A stretch of DNA of 40,520 bases from contig NZ_FBWL01000149.1 of assembly GCF_001517425.1 (NCBI RefSeq), positions 1-40,520 on the forward strand, read 5' to 3'. The notes under the pieces were generated by a model. The model made no database searches. It saw nothing but the letters and a program-made list of their open reading frames with translations, and was not told the DNA's origin. The DNA comes from Clostridium sp. C105KSO13. Lineage in GTDB: Bacteria; Bacillota; Clostridia; Lachnospirales; Lachnospiraceae. This document shows, in pieces, positions 33,323 through 40,520 of the stretch. The translations under genes and the position numbers were made by a program. Each line of letters begins with the position of its first letter. The first letter of the stretch is position 1.

Positions 33323-34021
33323 TTAATCATTATACATGATAATTGGTGGTTCTATCTTCACCCGCGATTTTCCACCTTTTATTCCCTCTATTAAAACCAT
33401 AGAGGGTTCTTTATCTACATACGGGTGAATGAATTGCAGGCGCTTCGGTTCTATCTTATAACTGTTCATTTTTATCAGGATTTCTGCAAGCCGGAAGGGT
33501 TTATGTATCATATAAAACCTTCCCTTGCTTTCCTGTAGAAGCTTACCACTCTCACGTAATATATCATCCAGTGTGCACATTACCTCATGCCGGGCAATGG
33601 TTTTCGCATCCTGAAAATTTTGCAGTCCATGCTGTTCCAGCATATATGGAGGGTTTGTTACAATTACATCAAAAAAGGCAGGCTTAAAAATGCTTGCAGC
33701 CTCTTTGATATCTCCTGTTACTATATCAATTCTGTCCTGAAGTCTGTTATGTTCTACGCTTCTGACTGCCATCTCCGCACTTTCTTTTTGAATTTCCAGT
33801 CCAGTAAAATGTTTTCCAAAAGTCTTTGCAGCAAGCAAAATAGGCAGAATCCCGGTTCCAGTTCCCAGATCCAGAACAGTTTCTTTCTTTTTTATCCTTA
33901 CAAAATCAGAAAGCAGTACTGCATCTACGCCAAAACAAAATCTTTCCGGATTCTGAATAATCTCATAGCCCTTCAATTGAAGGTTATCCAACCGCTCTCC
34001 GGGTTTTAATTTAGTTATCAT
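33323..34021 (-). CDS. trmN6: tRNA1(Val) adenine-N6 methyltransferase family (TrmN6/YabB)
   Basis: A 232-residue Rossmann methyltransferase. The N-terminus has RFCFGVDAVLLSDF, the SAM loop is VLDLGTGTGIL (49-59), and the catalytic motif NPPY occurs in VIVTNPPYM, typical of N6-adenine methylation. It is the Bacillus yabB homologue by context. The start overlaps ricT by 11 bp, with GGAGG 14 bp upstream. The precise RNA target in this organism is inferred. Confidence 0.88.
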   Translation of the reverse strand: MITKLKPGERLDNLQLKGYEIIQNPERFCFGVDAVLLSDFVRIKKKETVLDLGTGTGILPILLAAKTFGKHFTGLEIQKESAEMAVRSVEHNRLQDRIDIVTGDIKEAASIFKPAFFDVIVTNPPYMLEQHGLQNFQDAKTIARHEVMCTLDDILRESGKLLQESKGRFYMIHKPFRLAEILIKMNSYKIEPKRLQFIHPYVDKEPSMVLIEGIKGGKSRVKIEPPIIMYND

Positions 34022-34916
34022 CTAATTTTGAGGTTCCTCCGCCTTTTTCCAGTTCAGAAAGCTTTTTCATCTCTTCTTTAGACACCCTTGTCTTTTTACG
34101 CCTTGGACGGAACTTTAAATCCTCTGCTTTATATTCCCGTATTTCCTTTTCATCGTTCTCCAGAGTTACAACTACCTTTACCAGCTTACGCAACACACTT
34201 AAGGACTGTACTGTCCCTGTAAGTCCTTCTGTTGTCTTTACAGTATCCCCCACTGACGGCAGCTGACTGTTCAGTTCTTCGTATGTTTCTTCCTCATTGG
34301 TCAGGCAGCACATCAGACGGCCGCAGACTCCTGATATCTTAGTTGGATTCAAAGACAAATTCTGCTCCTTTGCCATCTTGATAGACACTGCAGAAAATTC
34401 AGAGAGATATGTGTTGCAGCAAAGAGGCCTCCCGCATATCCCGATTCCGCCGCGTATTTTTGTTTCATCACGGACACCAATTTGACGCAGTTCAATTCTG
34501 GTGCGAAACACAGCGGCCAGATCCTTTACCAGTTCTCTGAAATCTATTCTTCCGTCTGCAGTAAAATAAAATAATACTTTATTGTTGTCAAATGTATATT
34601 CCGCATCAATCAGCTTCATTTCCAAGCCATGTTTTTGAATCTTCTCAAGACATATCTTGAATGCTTCTTTTTCTTTCTTCCGGTTCTTTTCTTCTACCCG
34701 GACATCCTGCTCTGTCGCAAGTCTTATCACCGGCTTCAGGGGCTGTACAACCTCTTCTTCCCGAACTTCTCTTGGGCCGCTTACAACATGTCCGAATTCG
34801 ACGCCCCTGGCTGTCTCTACAATTACGTTATTTCCCTGTACGATGTCAAATTTCCCCGGTGCAAAAAAATATATCTTTCCGGCCGTACGGAATCTCACAC
34901 CTATAACCATAGTCAT
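34011..34916 (-). CDS. ricT: PSP1-domain protein RicT (YaaT)
   Basis: A 301-residue PSP1 protein. The conserved Cys groups GICGRPLCCN and GVCGRLMCC provide Fe-S ligands. In Bacillus RicT joins RicA and RicF in a complex that steers RNase Y processing and affects sporulation and competence. The C-terminal tail is Lys/Arg-rich and low complexity. AAAGGAG lies 10 bp before the ATG. It lies 4 bp after holB and overlaps trmN6, as in the standard Firmicute cluster. Confidence 0.93.
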   Translation of the reverse strand: MTMVIGVRFRTAGKIYFFAPGKFDIVQGNNVIVETARGVEFGHVVSGPREVREEEVVQPLKPVIRLATEQDVRVEEKNRKKEKEAFKICLEKIQKHGLEMKLIDAEYTFDNNKVLFYFTADGRIDFRELVKDLAAVFRTRIELRQIGVRDETKIRGGIGICGRPLCCNTYLSEFSAVSIKMAKEQNLSLNPTKISGVCGRLMCCLTNEEETYEELNSQLPSVGDTVKTTEGLTGTVQSLSVLRKLVKVVVTLENDEKEIREYKAEDLKFRPRRKKTRVSKEEMKKLSELEKGGGTSKLDDN

Positions 34917-34920
34917 TCTA

Positions 34921-35916
34921 TTAATTCTCCTTTATCGTCAATAAAAGTAACTCCATTGTCAGTTCATAGTTCACATTAGCTTTGAGGCGGGACTTTGCCT
35001 TCTCAAGAGCATCTAAGATAATTTCAATTCCCTCATAAGAGCTCTTGCTCGCCCTGTCTTTGATATATTTTAACTGATCAGAAAAAACAACTCTGTCCAC
35101 ATTCATTGTAGCTTTATAAATCAAAACATCCCGAAACCAGATAGCCAGTACATCCAGATAATCTGAAATCTCCAGCTTATAAGTGGAGCACCTCTTTACT
35201 GCCTCCAGAAGGTTACTTAATTCCATATCATTTATTTCCCGCAATAAATGAACTGCCTCTTCCTTGATCTCATTAAAATGCTCGGAAGACGCAAGCATGA
35301 TTGCCTTTCCCATGTTTCCCTGGGCAAAAGCCACACAGACATCCGCTTTATAATCCGGTATCTGCATCTGCTCCATCAAGTATTTCTTTATAAGCTGATC
35401 TTTGATATTGCGCAGCTTCAGCATCACACATCTGGACCTGATGGTAGGAAGGAGTGTCTCCGCATTCTCTGTTAGCAGCATAATCACCGCATATTCCGGA
35501 GGCTCTTCTATAGTCTTAAGTATCGCATTCTGTGCCTGCACCGTCATCATATCTGCATCGGCAATAATATATATCTTATATTTGCTGCTGTATGGCTTAA
35601 TAGCTATATCGCCATTTACCTGTTCCCTGATATCATCAATACTAATTGTATTTGGTTTTTCATGAATTACCTTGATAATATCAGGCTGATTAGAGTTCAT
35701 GGCCTGTTTACAGGACTTACACTTACCGCAGGCATCACCGTCTTCTTCTCGGTTCTCGCACTGCAGACTCATAGCAAATAAATTGGCTAGCAGCTTCTTT
35801 CCTGAACCTTTCTCTCCGTTCAGTATATAAGCATGTGAGACCTTATCCAACGTCACTGCATTTTCAATATATTGTATGATGTCATTGTGTCCGACTACAT
35901 CCTTAAAACTGCTCAT
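34921..35916 (-). CDS. holB: DNA polymerase III delta' subunit
   Basis: A 331-residue AAA+ clamp-loader subunit. It has a P-loop NGEKGSGKK (33-41), a Cys4 zinc module (Cys53, Cys63, Cys66, Cys69) and the sensor and arginine-finger region TIRSRC. With tau and delta it loads the sliding clamp. It is the first gene of the holB-ricT-trmN6-rsmI string. It is separated from the upstream kinase-like gene by a small gene on the other strand, so it probably has its own promoter at 35917-36088. Confidence 0.93.
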   Translation of the reverse strand: MSSFKDVVGHNDIIQYIENAVTLDKVSHAYILNGEKGSGKKLLANLFAMSLQCENREEDGDACGKCKSCKQAMNSNQPDIIKVIHEKPNTISIDDIREQVNGDIAIKPYSSKYKIYIIADADMMTVQAQNAILKTIEEPPEYAVIMLLTENAETLLPTIRSRCVMLKLRNIKDQLIKKYLMEQMQIPDYKADVCVAFAQGNMGKAIMLASSEHFNEIKEEAVHLLREINDMELSNLLEAVKRCSTYKLEISDYLDVLAIWFRDVLIYKATMNVDRVVFSDQLKYIKDRASKSSYEGIEIILDALEKAKSRLKANVNYELTMELLLLTIKEN

Positions 35917-36088
35917 AAGATCACCTGCTGCCTCTCTGATTCCTGCTGTAATTAAAGTTTCTTGATTATTGTACTACAGGTAGCTTACCAAGTTGTAAAC
36001 TACTCATTAAGTATATCATAAATATTTATGAAGATACAGTTATAAATAATTTTAGCCAAACATGGGCATCCTATACCGAGGTGATTTT

Positions 36089-36244
36089 ATGGCATCCTAC
36101 GTTGCTCCCGAAATTCGGGAAAAATTTGAATCTTTACCAATCAACTTAAAAAACTGTATTCTCGAGAAAAATGTTCAGCTTAAGAACATTTATGATTTGA
36201 TACATGTACTTGAGGATATAGTCGCAGAAGGAGAGGCAGGGTAA
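36089..36244 (+). CDS. Small conserved-looking protein, function unknown
   Basis: A 51-residue soluble protein (MASYVAPEIREKFESL..., ending in IVAEGEAG), mainly helical and amphipathic. The ATG at 36089 has GAGGTG 6 bp upstream; the frame from 36062 is longer by nine residues but lacks a site. It is transcribed opposite to both neighbours. The stop codon lies in the loop of its own terminator, which argues that it is a real gene. I do not recognise a family. Confidence 0.65.
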   Translation: MASYVAPEIREKFESLPINLKNCILEKNVQLKNIYDLIHVLEDIVAEGEAG

Positions 36245-36258
36245 CCTGCTTTTCTTTC
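36236..36258 (+). terminator. Intrinsic terminator of the 51-residue gene
   Basis: GCAGG pairs with CCTGC around GTAA and is followed by TTTTCTTTCT. The stem is short but GC-rich, and the stop codon TAA forms part of the loop. Confidence 0.65.
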
Positions 36259-36278
36259 TGTTATTTATAAGGAAACTT

Positions 36279-36872
36279 TTAGGCTTCTGTCAATTGCTCT
36301 TTTAAGTAGATACACACATCCTCCAGGCATTCCTCCATTATATAATTTTTAAATCGTCTTTTAATTCCTGCTTCATCCAGATTTTTATCTGAGAAGTCCG
36401 CCTGATCAGCAAGAAACCGTCTGCACATTTCGGAATATTTAGGTTCATTTTGTCTTTGCTCTCTTTGCAGCGCTCTTTTAAGGCGGAGACCATCCTCCAC
36501 TTCGATATAAACAGGAATGAGTCTGTCCTGTGCAAAATAGCGGCACATTGCTGCATAGGATTTTAGTGTTCCTATTACAATATAATTATGCCTGCTCAGA
36601 TCTATTTGACCATCGTCTGCCGTAAAGTATTTCCACACGCCATATTTTGTATTATAAGCTCTTACTTCAATGACAATCCCTTTATGTTCCATTTCCTCCA
36701 GGCATTGTTCATCCACAAAATAATATTCAATTCCGTTTATTTCACCCTCCCGGGCCGGCCTCGTAGTGTATGGTGTAATCTTCTTAAGGTCAGGCATCCT
36801 TTCTCTAAGTTTTTTAAATATAGTATCTTTCCCGGAGGAACTTTTTCCCATAATGTAACAAATCTTACCCAT
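36279..36872 (-). CDS. Guanylate-kinase-like protein
   Basis: A 197-residue P-loop kinase. The N-terminus has MGKICYIMGKSSSGKD (P-loop 9-16) and the GMP-binding-like KKITPYTTRPAREGEINGIEYYFV, both close to guanylate kinase. The C-terminal half diverges from standard Gmk and is rich in charged helices. The gene occupies the place where many Firmicutes have thymidylate kinase near yaaO and holB. It could be a second guanylate kinase or a divergent nucleotide kinase. Its start overlaps the decarboxylase gene by 8 bp. Confidence 0.85.
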   Translation of the reverse strand: MGKICYIMGKSSSGKDTIFKKLRERMPDLKKITPYTTRPAREGEINGIEYYFVDEQCLEEMEHKGIVIEVRAYNTKYGVWKYFTADDGQIDLSRHNYIVIGTLKSYAAMCRYFAQDRLIPVYIEVEDGLRLKRALQREQRQNEPKYSEMCRRFLADQADFSDKNLDEAGIKRRFKNYIMEECLEDVCIYLKEQLTEA

Positions 36873-38310
36873 CAGTCAAAACCCCGATTCTCCCTTTCTT
36901 TTCCGGTCCTTCTATCGAAAATCCCAAAATTTCATATTTACTTATAAGTTCAACAGCTTCCCGTGAAATTTCTTCCCCCGGTACAACCAATGGTATTCCC
37001 GGCGGATACAAATAAGCATATTCCGCAGAAATATATCCTTCTGCATTCTGCCACTGCAGGCTTACTACTTCATTGCCCGAATTTTTGTTTAATAACTCAT
37101 CCACTTCCGCGCTTATATATTTTTTTCTTAGCTTAGGAAGAGAAAAATTTAACCTGCTTATTATTTTTTTATCTGTGTGCGTAGCAGTCCCCGTTCCTAG
37201 TCTGTTATCTAACAGGGAATCTATTTCCAACAGTGCATTTGTCAATCTGTTCATTCCCTTGCTGGAATCCCCCACAGAGGTCATTGCAACCACATAGGAG
37301 CCCGCTGCCATCTCCAACTGAAGATGATATTGGTTCAATAACTTTTCATACAACTCATGACCATTCATAGCAGTTCCTTTAACAGAGATAACTAGCTTAG
37401 ATTTATCATACATTTTCGTTTCGATTAAACTTAAATGTTTCATTTCTCTTAGCCTGTCACGCATTTTATTAAGCATAACCGTATATTCGTCAAAAAATTC
37501 TCTGCCCCTTTTAGAAAGCAGATCTATACATGCATCCATACTTGCCATAAGCACATAAGAAGGACTGCTTGTCTGCAGCATATGTAAATATCTTTTTATT
37601 TTCTTTCTATCTGCCAGTTCTCCGTTCATATGTATCAAAGCTGTCTGTGTCAATGAAGGAAGCGTTTTATGAAGACTATGAATTACCACATCTGCCCCAC
37701 ATACATTTGAGTTTTCTGGAAAATATGGATGAAATCCCAAATGTGCGCCGTGGGCCTCGTCCACAATAAGCGGTATATCTCTCCTGTGTACTACATCAGT
37801 AATTGCTTTCACATCGGATAAAACTCCATCATAGGTGGGAGACGTAATAACGACTGCACGAACATTCTGATTCTGACTAAGGAGTTTATCTATGTCAGAT
37901 GCCTCCACGGGTCCATTTAAGTCCCCTTCCTCATAAAACCTTGGATAAACATACACGGGATCCAAACTATTCATAAATATAGCATGATACACAGACTTAT
38001 GGCAGTTTCTGGAAATCAAAATCTTATCACCCTGCACTGTGGATCCCATAATGGCGCTTAAAATACCTACAGTGCTCCCGTTCACCAGATATGAAGTCTC
38101 CTGAGCATGATAAAGTAAAGCTGCTCTGTTCTGAGCTTCTTTAATAATACCTTCCGGATGATGGAGATTGTCAAAACCATCAATTTCTGTAATATCAATA
38201 TTGTAGGGAAAATCACATCCCATCAGATTCTCATTTCGTTTGTGCCCAGGCATATGGAACCCATAATAATCTGTATTATTATAGTTTCTTAACTTTTCAT
38301 ATAAATTCAT
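36865..38310 (-). CDS. Orn/Lys/Arg decarboxylase family PLP enzyme (YaaO-like)
   Basis: A 481-residue fold-type I PLP enzyme. It begins with YYGFHMPGHKRN and has VNGSTVGILSAIMG, DEAHGAHLGFHPYFP and the PLP lysine Lys215 in HSLHKTLPSLTQTALIH. The C-terminal domain has YPPGIPLVVPGE, the decarboxylase signature. Family members make putrescine, cadaverine or agmatine; the substrate cannot be told from the sequence. ATG 38310 is preferred with AGGAG 8 bp upstream over 38337. Confidence 0.92.
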   Translation of the reverse strand: MNLYEKLRNYNNTDYYGFHMPGHKRNENLMGCDFPYNIDITEIDGFDNLHHPEGIIKEAQNRAALLYHAQETSYLVNGSTVGILSAIMGSTVQGDKILISRNCHKSVYHAIFMNSLDPVYVYPRFYEEGDLNGPVEASDIDKLLSQNQNVRAVVITSPTYDGVLSDVKAITDVVHRRDIPLIVDEAHGAHLGFHPYFPENSNVCGADVVIHSLHKTLPSLTQTALIHMNGELADRKKIKRYLHMLQTSSPSYVLMASMDACIDLLSKRGREFFDEYTVMLNKMRDRLREMKHLSLIETKMYDKSKLVISVKGTAMNGHELYEKLLNQYHLQLEMAAGSYVVAMTSVGDSSKGMNRLTNALLEIDSLLDNRLGTGTATHTDKKIISRLNFSLPKLRKKYISAEVDELLNKNSGNEVVSLQWQNAEGYISAEYAYLYPPGIPLVVPGEEISREAVELISKYEILGFSIEGPEKKGRIGVLTDG

Positions 38311-38362
38311 AATTTCAGCTCCTGCTTTTCCTGTCAACTATACCCTCAAATCTCACCATTCT

Positions 38363-38391
38363 ATGATAGTGTGAAAAAATAGAAAGGTCAA
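38363..38391 (-). promoter_or_regulatory. Predicted promoter of the decarboxylase gene
   Basis: On the - strand TTGACC (38386-38391), a 17 bp spacer and TATCAT (38363-38368), ~50 bp before the ATG. Confidence 0.6.
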
Positions 38392-38469
38392 GCTGAACCG
38401 ATAATTTAAGAATAATGTAAAATGGTAATTAATATAATAGATTGAAAATGTAAATTCAAGAGGTATGTT

Positions 38470-38631
38470 ATGTTAATGCTCAACTTACACGTAAAACTAC
38501 TGCTCTGCAACTATTCGAACGAGACCGTGTGTGGTCAATACCTTAACTTTGTGTGGAAAATGCCACTTATCGGCCCGAGACCTCCATTCTATACCAATCC
38601 AAGATACAATCTAAATTATCCCCAAATTTAA
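38470..38631 (+). CDS. Possible 53-residue protein upstream of the dehydrogenase
   Basis: ATG at 38470 to TAA at 38629-38631, with AGAGG 6 bp upstream and a TATAAT at ~38438-38443 that could belong to a promoter. The N-terminus is hydrophobic ([13 protein letters not shown]) and the C-terminal half is rich in Pro, Asn and Tyr ([17 protein letters not shown]). It ends 32 bp before the likely dehydrogenase start, so it could be the first gene of that unit. No family is recognised. The remainder of 38392-38663 shows nothing else. Confidence 0.4.
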   Translation: MLMLNLHVKLLLCNYSNETVCGQYLNFVWKMPLIGPRPPFYTNPRYNLNYPQI

Positions 38632-38663
38632 AAAATAGCGAAAGGTTATATAAGGAAATTAAA

Positions 38664-39656
38664 ATGAATAGAAAAGATTTTTCTTCAACATGCAATGATA
38701 ATAATGATCAAATTATGGATAAATTATTGGATGAATTCCAAAACAATTTGATACTCCATCCCTATCCAATGTATCCAAACTATGGTACCATCACACGATA
38801 TGAAGATATTCCTATCAGTGTCCCTGAACAACATCAATTTCGTCAGCCCGGACTTGAAGAGCTAATGGTACCACGCCCAATCGTAGAAAATCCAAATTAC
38901 AAAGGTTCTGATAAACTTTTAGATAAAGTAGCCTTGATTACAGGAGGAGACAGCGGTATCGGTGCAGCAACAGCAATAGCCTTTGCAAAAGAGGGTGCTG
39001 ATATAGCAATCTCCTACCTTGATGAAGAAAACGATGCAAGGAGAACCAAAAACCGTATAGAAGAACTGGGGCGCAACTGTATTTTACTGCCTGGAGATTT
39101 AAGAAAAAAGCAGCATTGTAATGCCATAGTAAATGATACTATGGAAGCCTTTGGACAGATAGATGTCCTATGTAATAACGCAGGTGTACAATTTCCGCAG
39201 CCGAGTCTTTTAGATATCAGTGACGAACAATTTGACGAAACATTTAAAACAAACTTTTATCCCCATTTTTATGTTACAAAAGCCGCACTTCCCTATATGT
39301 GTCCGGGTAGTTCCGTAATTGGTACAGCTTCCGTTGTAACTTATATGGGATCAGATCAGCTTATTGATTATACTTCTACCAAAGGAGCTATCGTTGGTTT
39401 TACAAGAGCTTTGGCCAGAAACCTGGGCAAACAGGGCATACGAGTCAATGCTGTAGCACCGGGTGAGATATGGACACCTTTGATTCCTTCAAGCTTTTCT
39501 GCCGATGTAACAGCTATACCTCAGGATAATATGCTGATGCGTATTGGCCAGCCATTCGAACTTGCACCTACATATGTATACCTGGCATCTGACGATTCCC
39601 GTTTTGTAACCGGCCAGGTGCTTCATGTTGACGGCGGACAGACAACTAATTCATAA
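38664..39656 (+). CDS. Short-chain dehydrogenase, YdaD/YhdF (general stress protein 39) type
   Basis: A 330-residue SDR oxidoreductase. The dinucleotide loop is TGGDSGIG (93-100), the structural NNAG is at 171-174, and the catalytic Tyr236 and Lys240 lie in YTSTKG. The ~75-residue N-terminal extension with [13 protein letters not shown] is a mark of this stress-linked subfamily. The end [12 protein letters not shown] is classical. Substrate unknown. The start ATG at 38664 has AAGGA 7 bp upstream; the frame is open to 38553 but without a ribosome site. Confidence 0.9.
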   Translation: MNRKDFSSTCNDNNDQIMDKLLDEFQNNLILHPYPMYPNYGTITRYEDIPISVPEQHQFRQPGLEELMVPRPIVENPNYKGSDKLLDKVALITGGDSGIGAATAIAFAKEGADIAISYLDEENDARRTKNRIEELGRNCILLPGDLRKKQHCNAIVNDTMEAFGQIDVLCNNAGVQFPQPSLLDISDEQFDETFKTNFYPHFYVTKAALPYMCPGSSVIGTASVVTYMGSDQLIDYTSTKGAIVGFTRALARNLGKQGIRVNAVAPGEIWTPLIPSSFSADVTAIPQDNMLMRIGQPFELAPTYVYLASDDSRFVTGQVLHVDGGQTTNS

Positions 39657-39675
39657 ACAGCTTCATTTTATAAAA

Positions 39676-39734
39676 GGGTATATAAAAAGGGAGAAACTCA
39701 ACATATCTTGAATTTCTCCCTTTTTTATATACCC
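39676..39734. terminator. Bidirectional terminator between the dehydrogenase and the tRNA cluster
   Basis: GGGTATATAAAAAGGGAGAAA-type arms pair with TTTCTCCC, TTTTTT and ATATACCC over ~20 bp with a 16 nt loop. It lies 20 bp after the dehydrogenase stop and 1 bp from the end of tRNA-Lys, so it probably ends both the + gene and the - strand rRNA-tRNA transcript. Confidence 0.8.
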
Positions 39735-39735
39735 A

Positions 39736-39808
39736 TGAGCGTGCGGGGATTCGAACCCCGGACAACTTGATTAAAAGTCAAGTGCTCTACCACCTGAGCT
39801 ACACGCCC
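39736..39808 (-). tRNA. tRNA-Lys (anticodon TTT)
   Basis: A 73 nt cloverleaf: GGGCGTG acceptor, TAGCTCAGGTGGTAGAGC D arm, anticodon loop CTTTTAA and T arm GGTTCGAATCC. CCA is not encoded. It is the last gene of the rRNA-linked cluster. Confidence 0.97.
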
Positions 39809-39840
39809 CTATTCAATTTTCTAATCTTCAGCGAAAAAAA

Positions 39841-39913
<73 letters not shown>

Positions 39914-39937
39914 ATTAGACTTGTAATAAGTCTTGAA

Positions 39938-40011
<74 letters not shown>

Positions 40012-40042
40012 CTATTTAATTTATTTATCTCTTTCGAGACAA

Positions 40043-40115
40043 AGCCGATGATCGGACTCGAACCGATAACCTGCTGATTACAAATCAGCTGCTCTGCCAA
40101 TTGAGCCACATCGGC
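40043..40115 (-). tRNA. tRNA-Thr (anticodon TGT)
   Basis: A 73 nt cloverleaf: GCCGATG acceptor, anticodon loop TTTGTAA and T arm GGTTCGAGTCC. Confidence 0.96.
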
Positions 40116-40131
40116 ACTAGCCTTACGGCAA

Positions 40132-40213
40132 TGGATGGAGAAGGATTCGAACCTTCGAAGGCGTTGCCAACAGATTTACAGTCTGCCCCCTTTGGCCACT
40201 CGGGAACCCATCC
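40132..40213 (-). tRNA. tRNA-Tyr (anticodon GTA)
   Basis: An 82 nt tRNA with the long variable arm expected for bacterial tRNA-Tyr and anticodon loop CTGTAAA. The acceptor begins GGATGGG. Confidence 0.96.
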
Positions 40214-40227
40214 ATTTTTTTATTAAG

Positions 40228-40300
40228 TGGGACCTATAGGGCTCGAACCTATGACCCTCTGCTTGTAAGGCAGATGCTCTCCCAGCTGAGCTAAGATCCC
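40228..40300 (-). tRNA. tRNA-Val (anticodon TAC)
   Basis: A 73 nt cloverleaf: GGGATCT acceptor, anticodon loop CTTACAA and T arm GGTTCGAGCCC. Confidence 0.96.
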
Positions 40301-40305
40301 ACAAA

Positions 40306-40379
40306 CGACCCAGAAGAGACTCGAACTCTCGACCTCCGCCGTGACAGGGCGGCGCTCTAACCAACTGAGCCACTGGGCC
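40306..40379 (-). tRNA. tRNA-Asp (anticodon GTC)
   Basis: A 74 nt cloverleaf: GGCCCAG acceptor, anticodon loop CTGTCAC, T arm AGTTCGAGTCT and discriminator G as usual for Asp. It is the first tRNA after the 23S gene. Confidence 0.96.
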
Positions 40380-40448
40380 TTACATAAAATGTGCACCTTC
40401 AAAACTACATACAAAGAATCATCCTTATTATCTCCTATCACCTTGTCT

Positions 40449-40520
40449 GGTTATGCCCTCGACCTATTAGTAACAGTCAGCTCCATGCATTGCTGCACTT
40501 CCACCTCTGCCCTATCTACC
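40449..40520 (-). rRNA. 23S rRNA, 3' end (gene continues past the right edge)
   Basis: The - strand sequence GAGCTGACTGTTACTAATAG followed by GTCGAGGGC is the conserved 3' terminal segment of bacterial 23S rRNA. Only ~70 nt lie in the window. The exact 3' end is estimated. No 5S rRNA is found between it and tRNA-Asp (about 70 bp). Confidence 0.88.

Overview
The window looks like a chromosomal segment of a low-GC, anaerobic, spore-forming Firmicute, most probably of the Lachnospiraceae. This taxonomic call is inference from gene content: a V-type ATPase operon, spore maturation genes spmA and spmB, a bifurcating-type lactate dehydrogenase/Etf set, a T-box leader before metG, and the holB-ricT-trmN6-rsmI cluster usual in Firmicutes. 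Strong AGGAGG ribosome binding sites and TTG or GTG starts are frequent.

Layout from left to right. The left edge holds the C-terminal part of an IS4-type transposase (3-491). A nine-gene V-type ATPase operon follows on the + strand (744-9306) in the order G-C-I-K-F-E-A-B-D, closed by a bidirectional terminator. The - strand then carries glgB and a 966-residue protein with TPR-like, acidic-repeat and degenerate AAA+ parts. Next is a ~1 kb stretch (14386-15423) without a long ORF, but with a strong promoter, very short ORFs and a terminator. Then come metG with its T-box leader, the lactate oxidation operon (lctB-lctC-lctD) with its GntR regulator and two palindromic operators, and niaR. Further - strand genes encode a NYN/OST-HTH RNase-like protein, a metallophosphoesterase, an AIM24 protein, a Ca2+-type P-ATPase, a free-methionine sulfoxide reductase, SpmA and a DUF885 lipoprotein.

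On the + strand, spmB is followed by a strongly degenerate ABC ATPase. The - strand resumes with rsmI, trmN6, ricT, holB, a guanylate-kinase-like gene and an Orn/Lys/Arg decarboxylase, broken by a small + strand gene. A + strand short-chain dehydrogenase comes next. The right edge is the 3' end of a 23S rRNA gene followed by seven tRNAs (Asp, Val, Tyr, Thr, fMet, Phe, Lys), all on the - strand.

The most unusual feature is a family of at least six dispersed ~45-50 bp repeats. Each has a GGGTCTGACCC-type hairpin followed, in the best copies, by the perfect palindrome TCAGAATATTCTGA. Four copies lie at the 3' end of a gene in the gene's own direction. One is translated as part of the C-terminus of the P-type ATPase, and one supplies the last codons and stop of the degenerate ABC gene. 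The short-ORF transcription unit at 14.5-15.3 kb and the TPR/acidic/AAA+ protein are the next candidates for undescribed biology.
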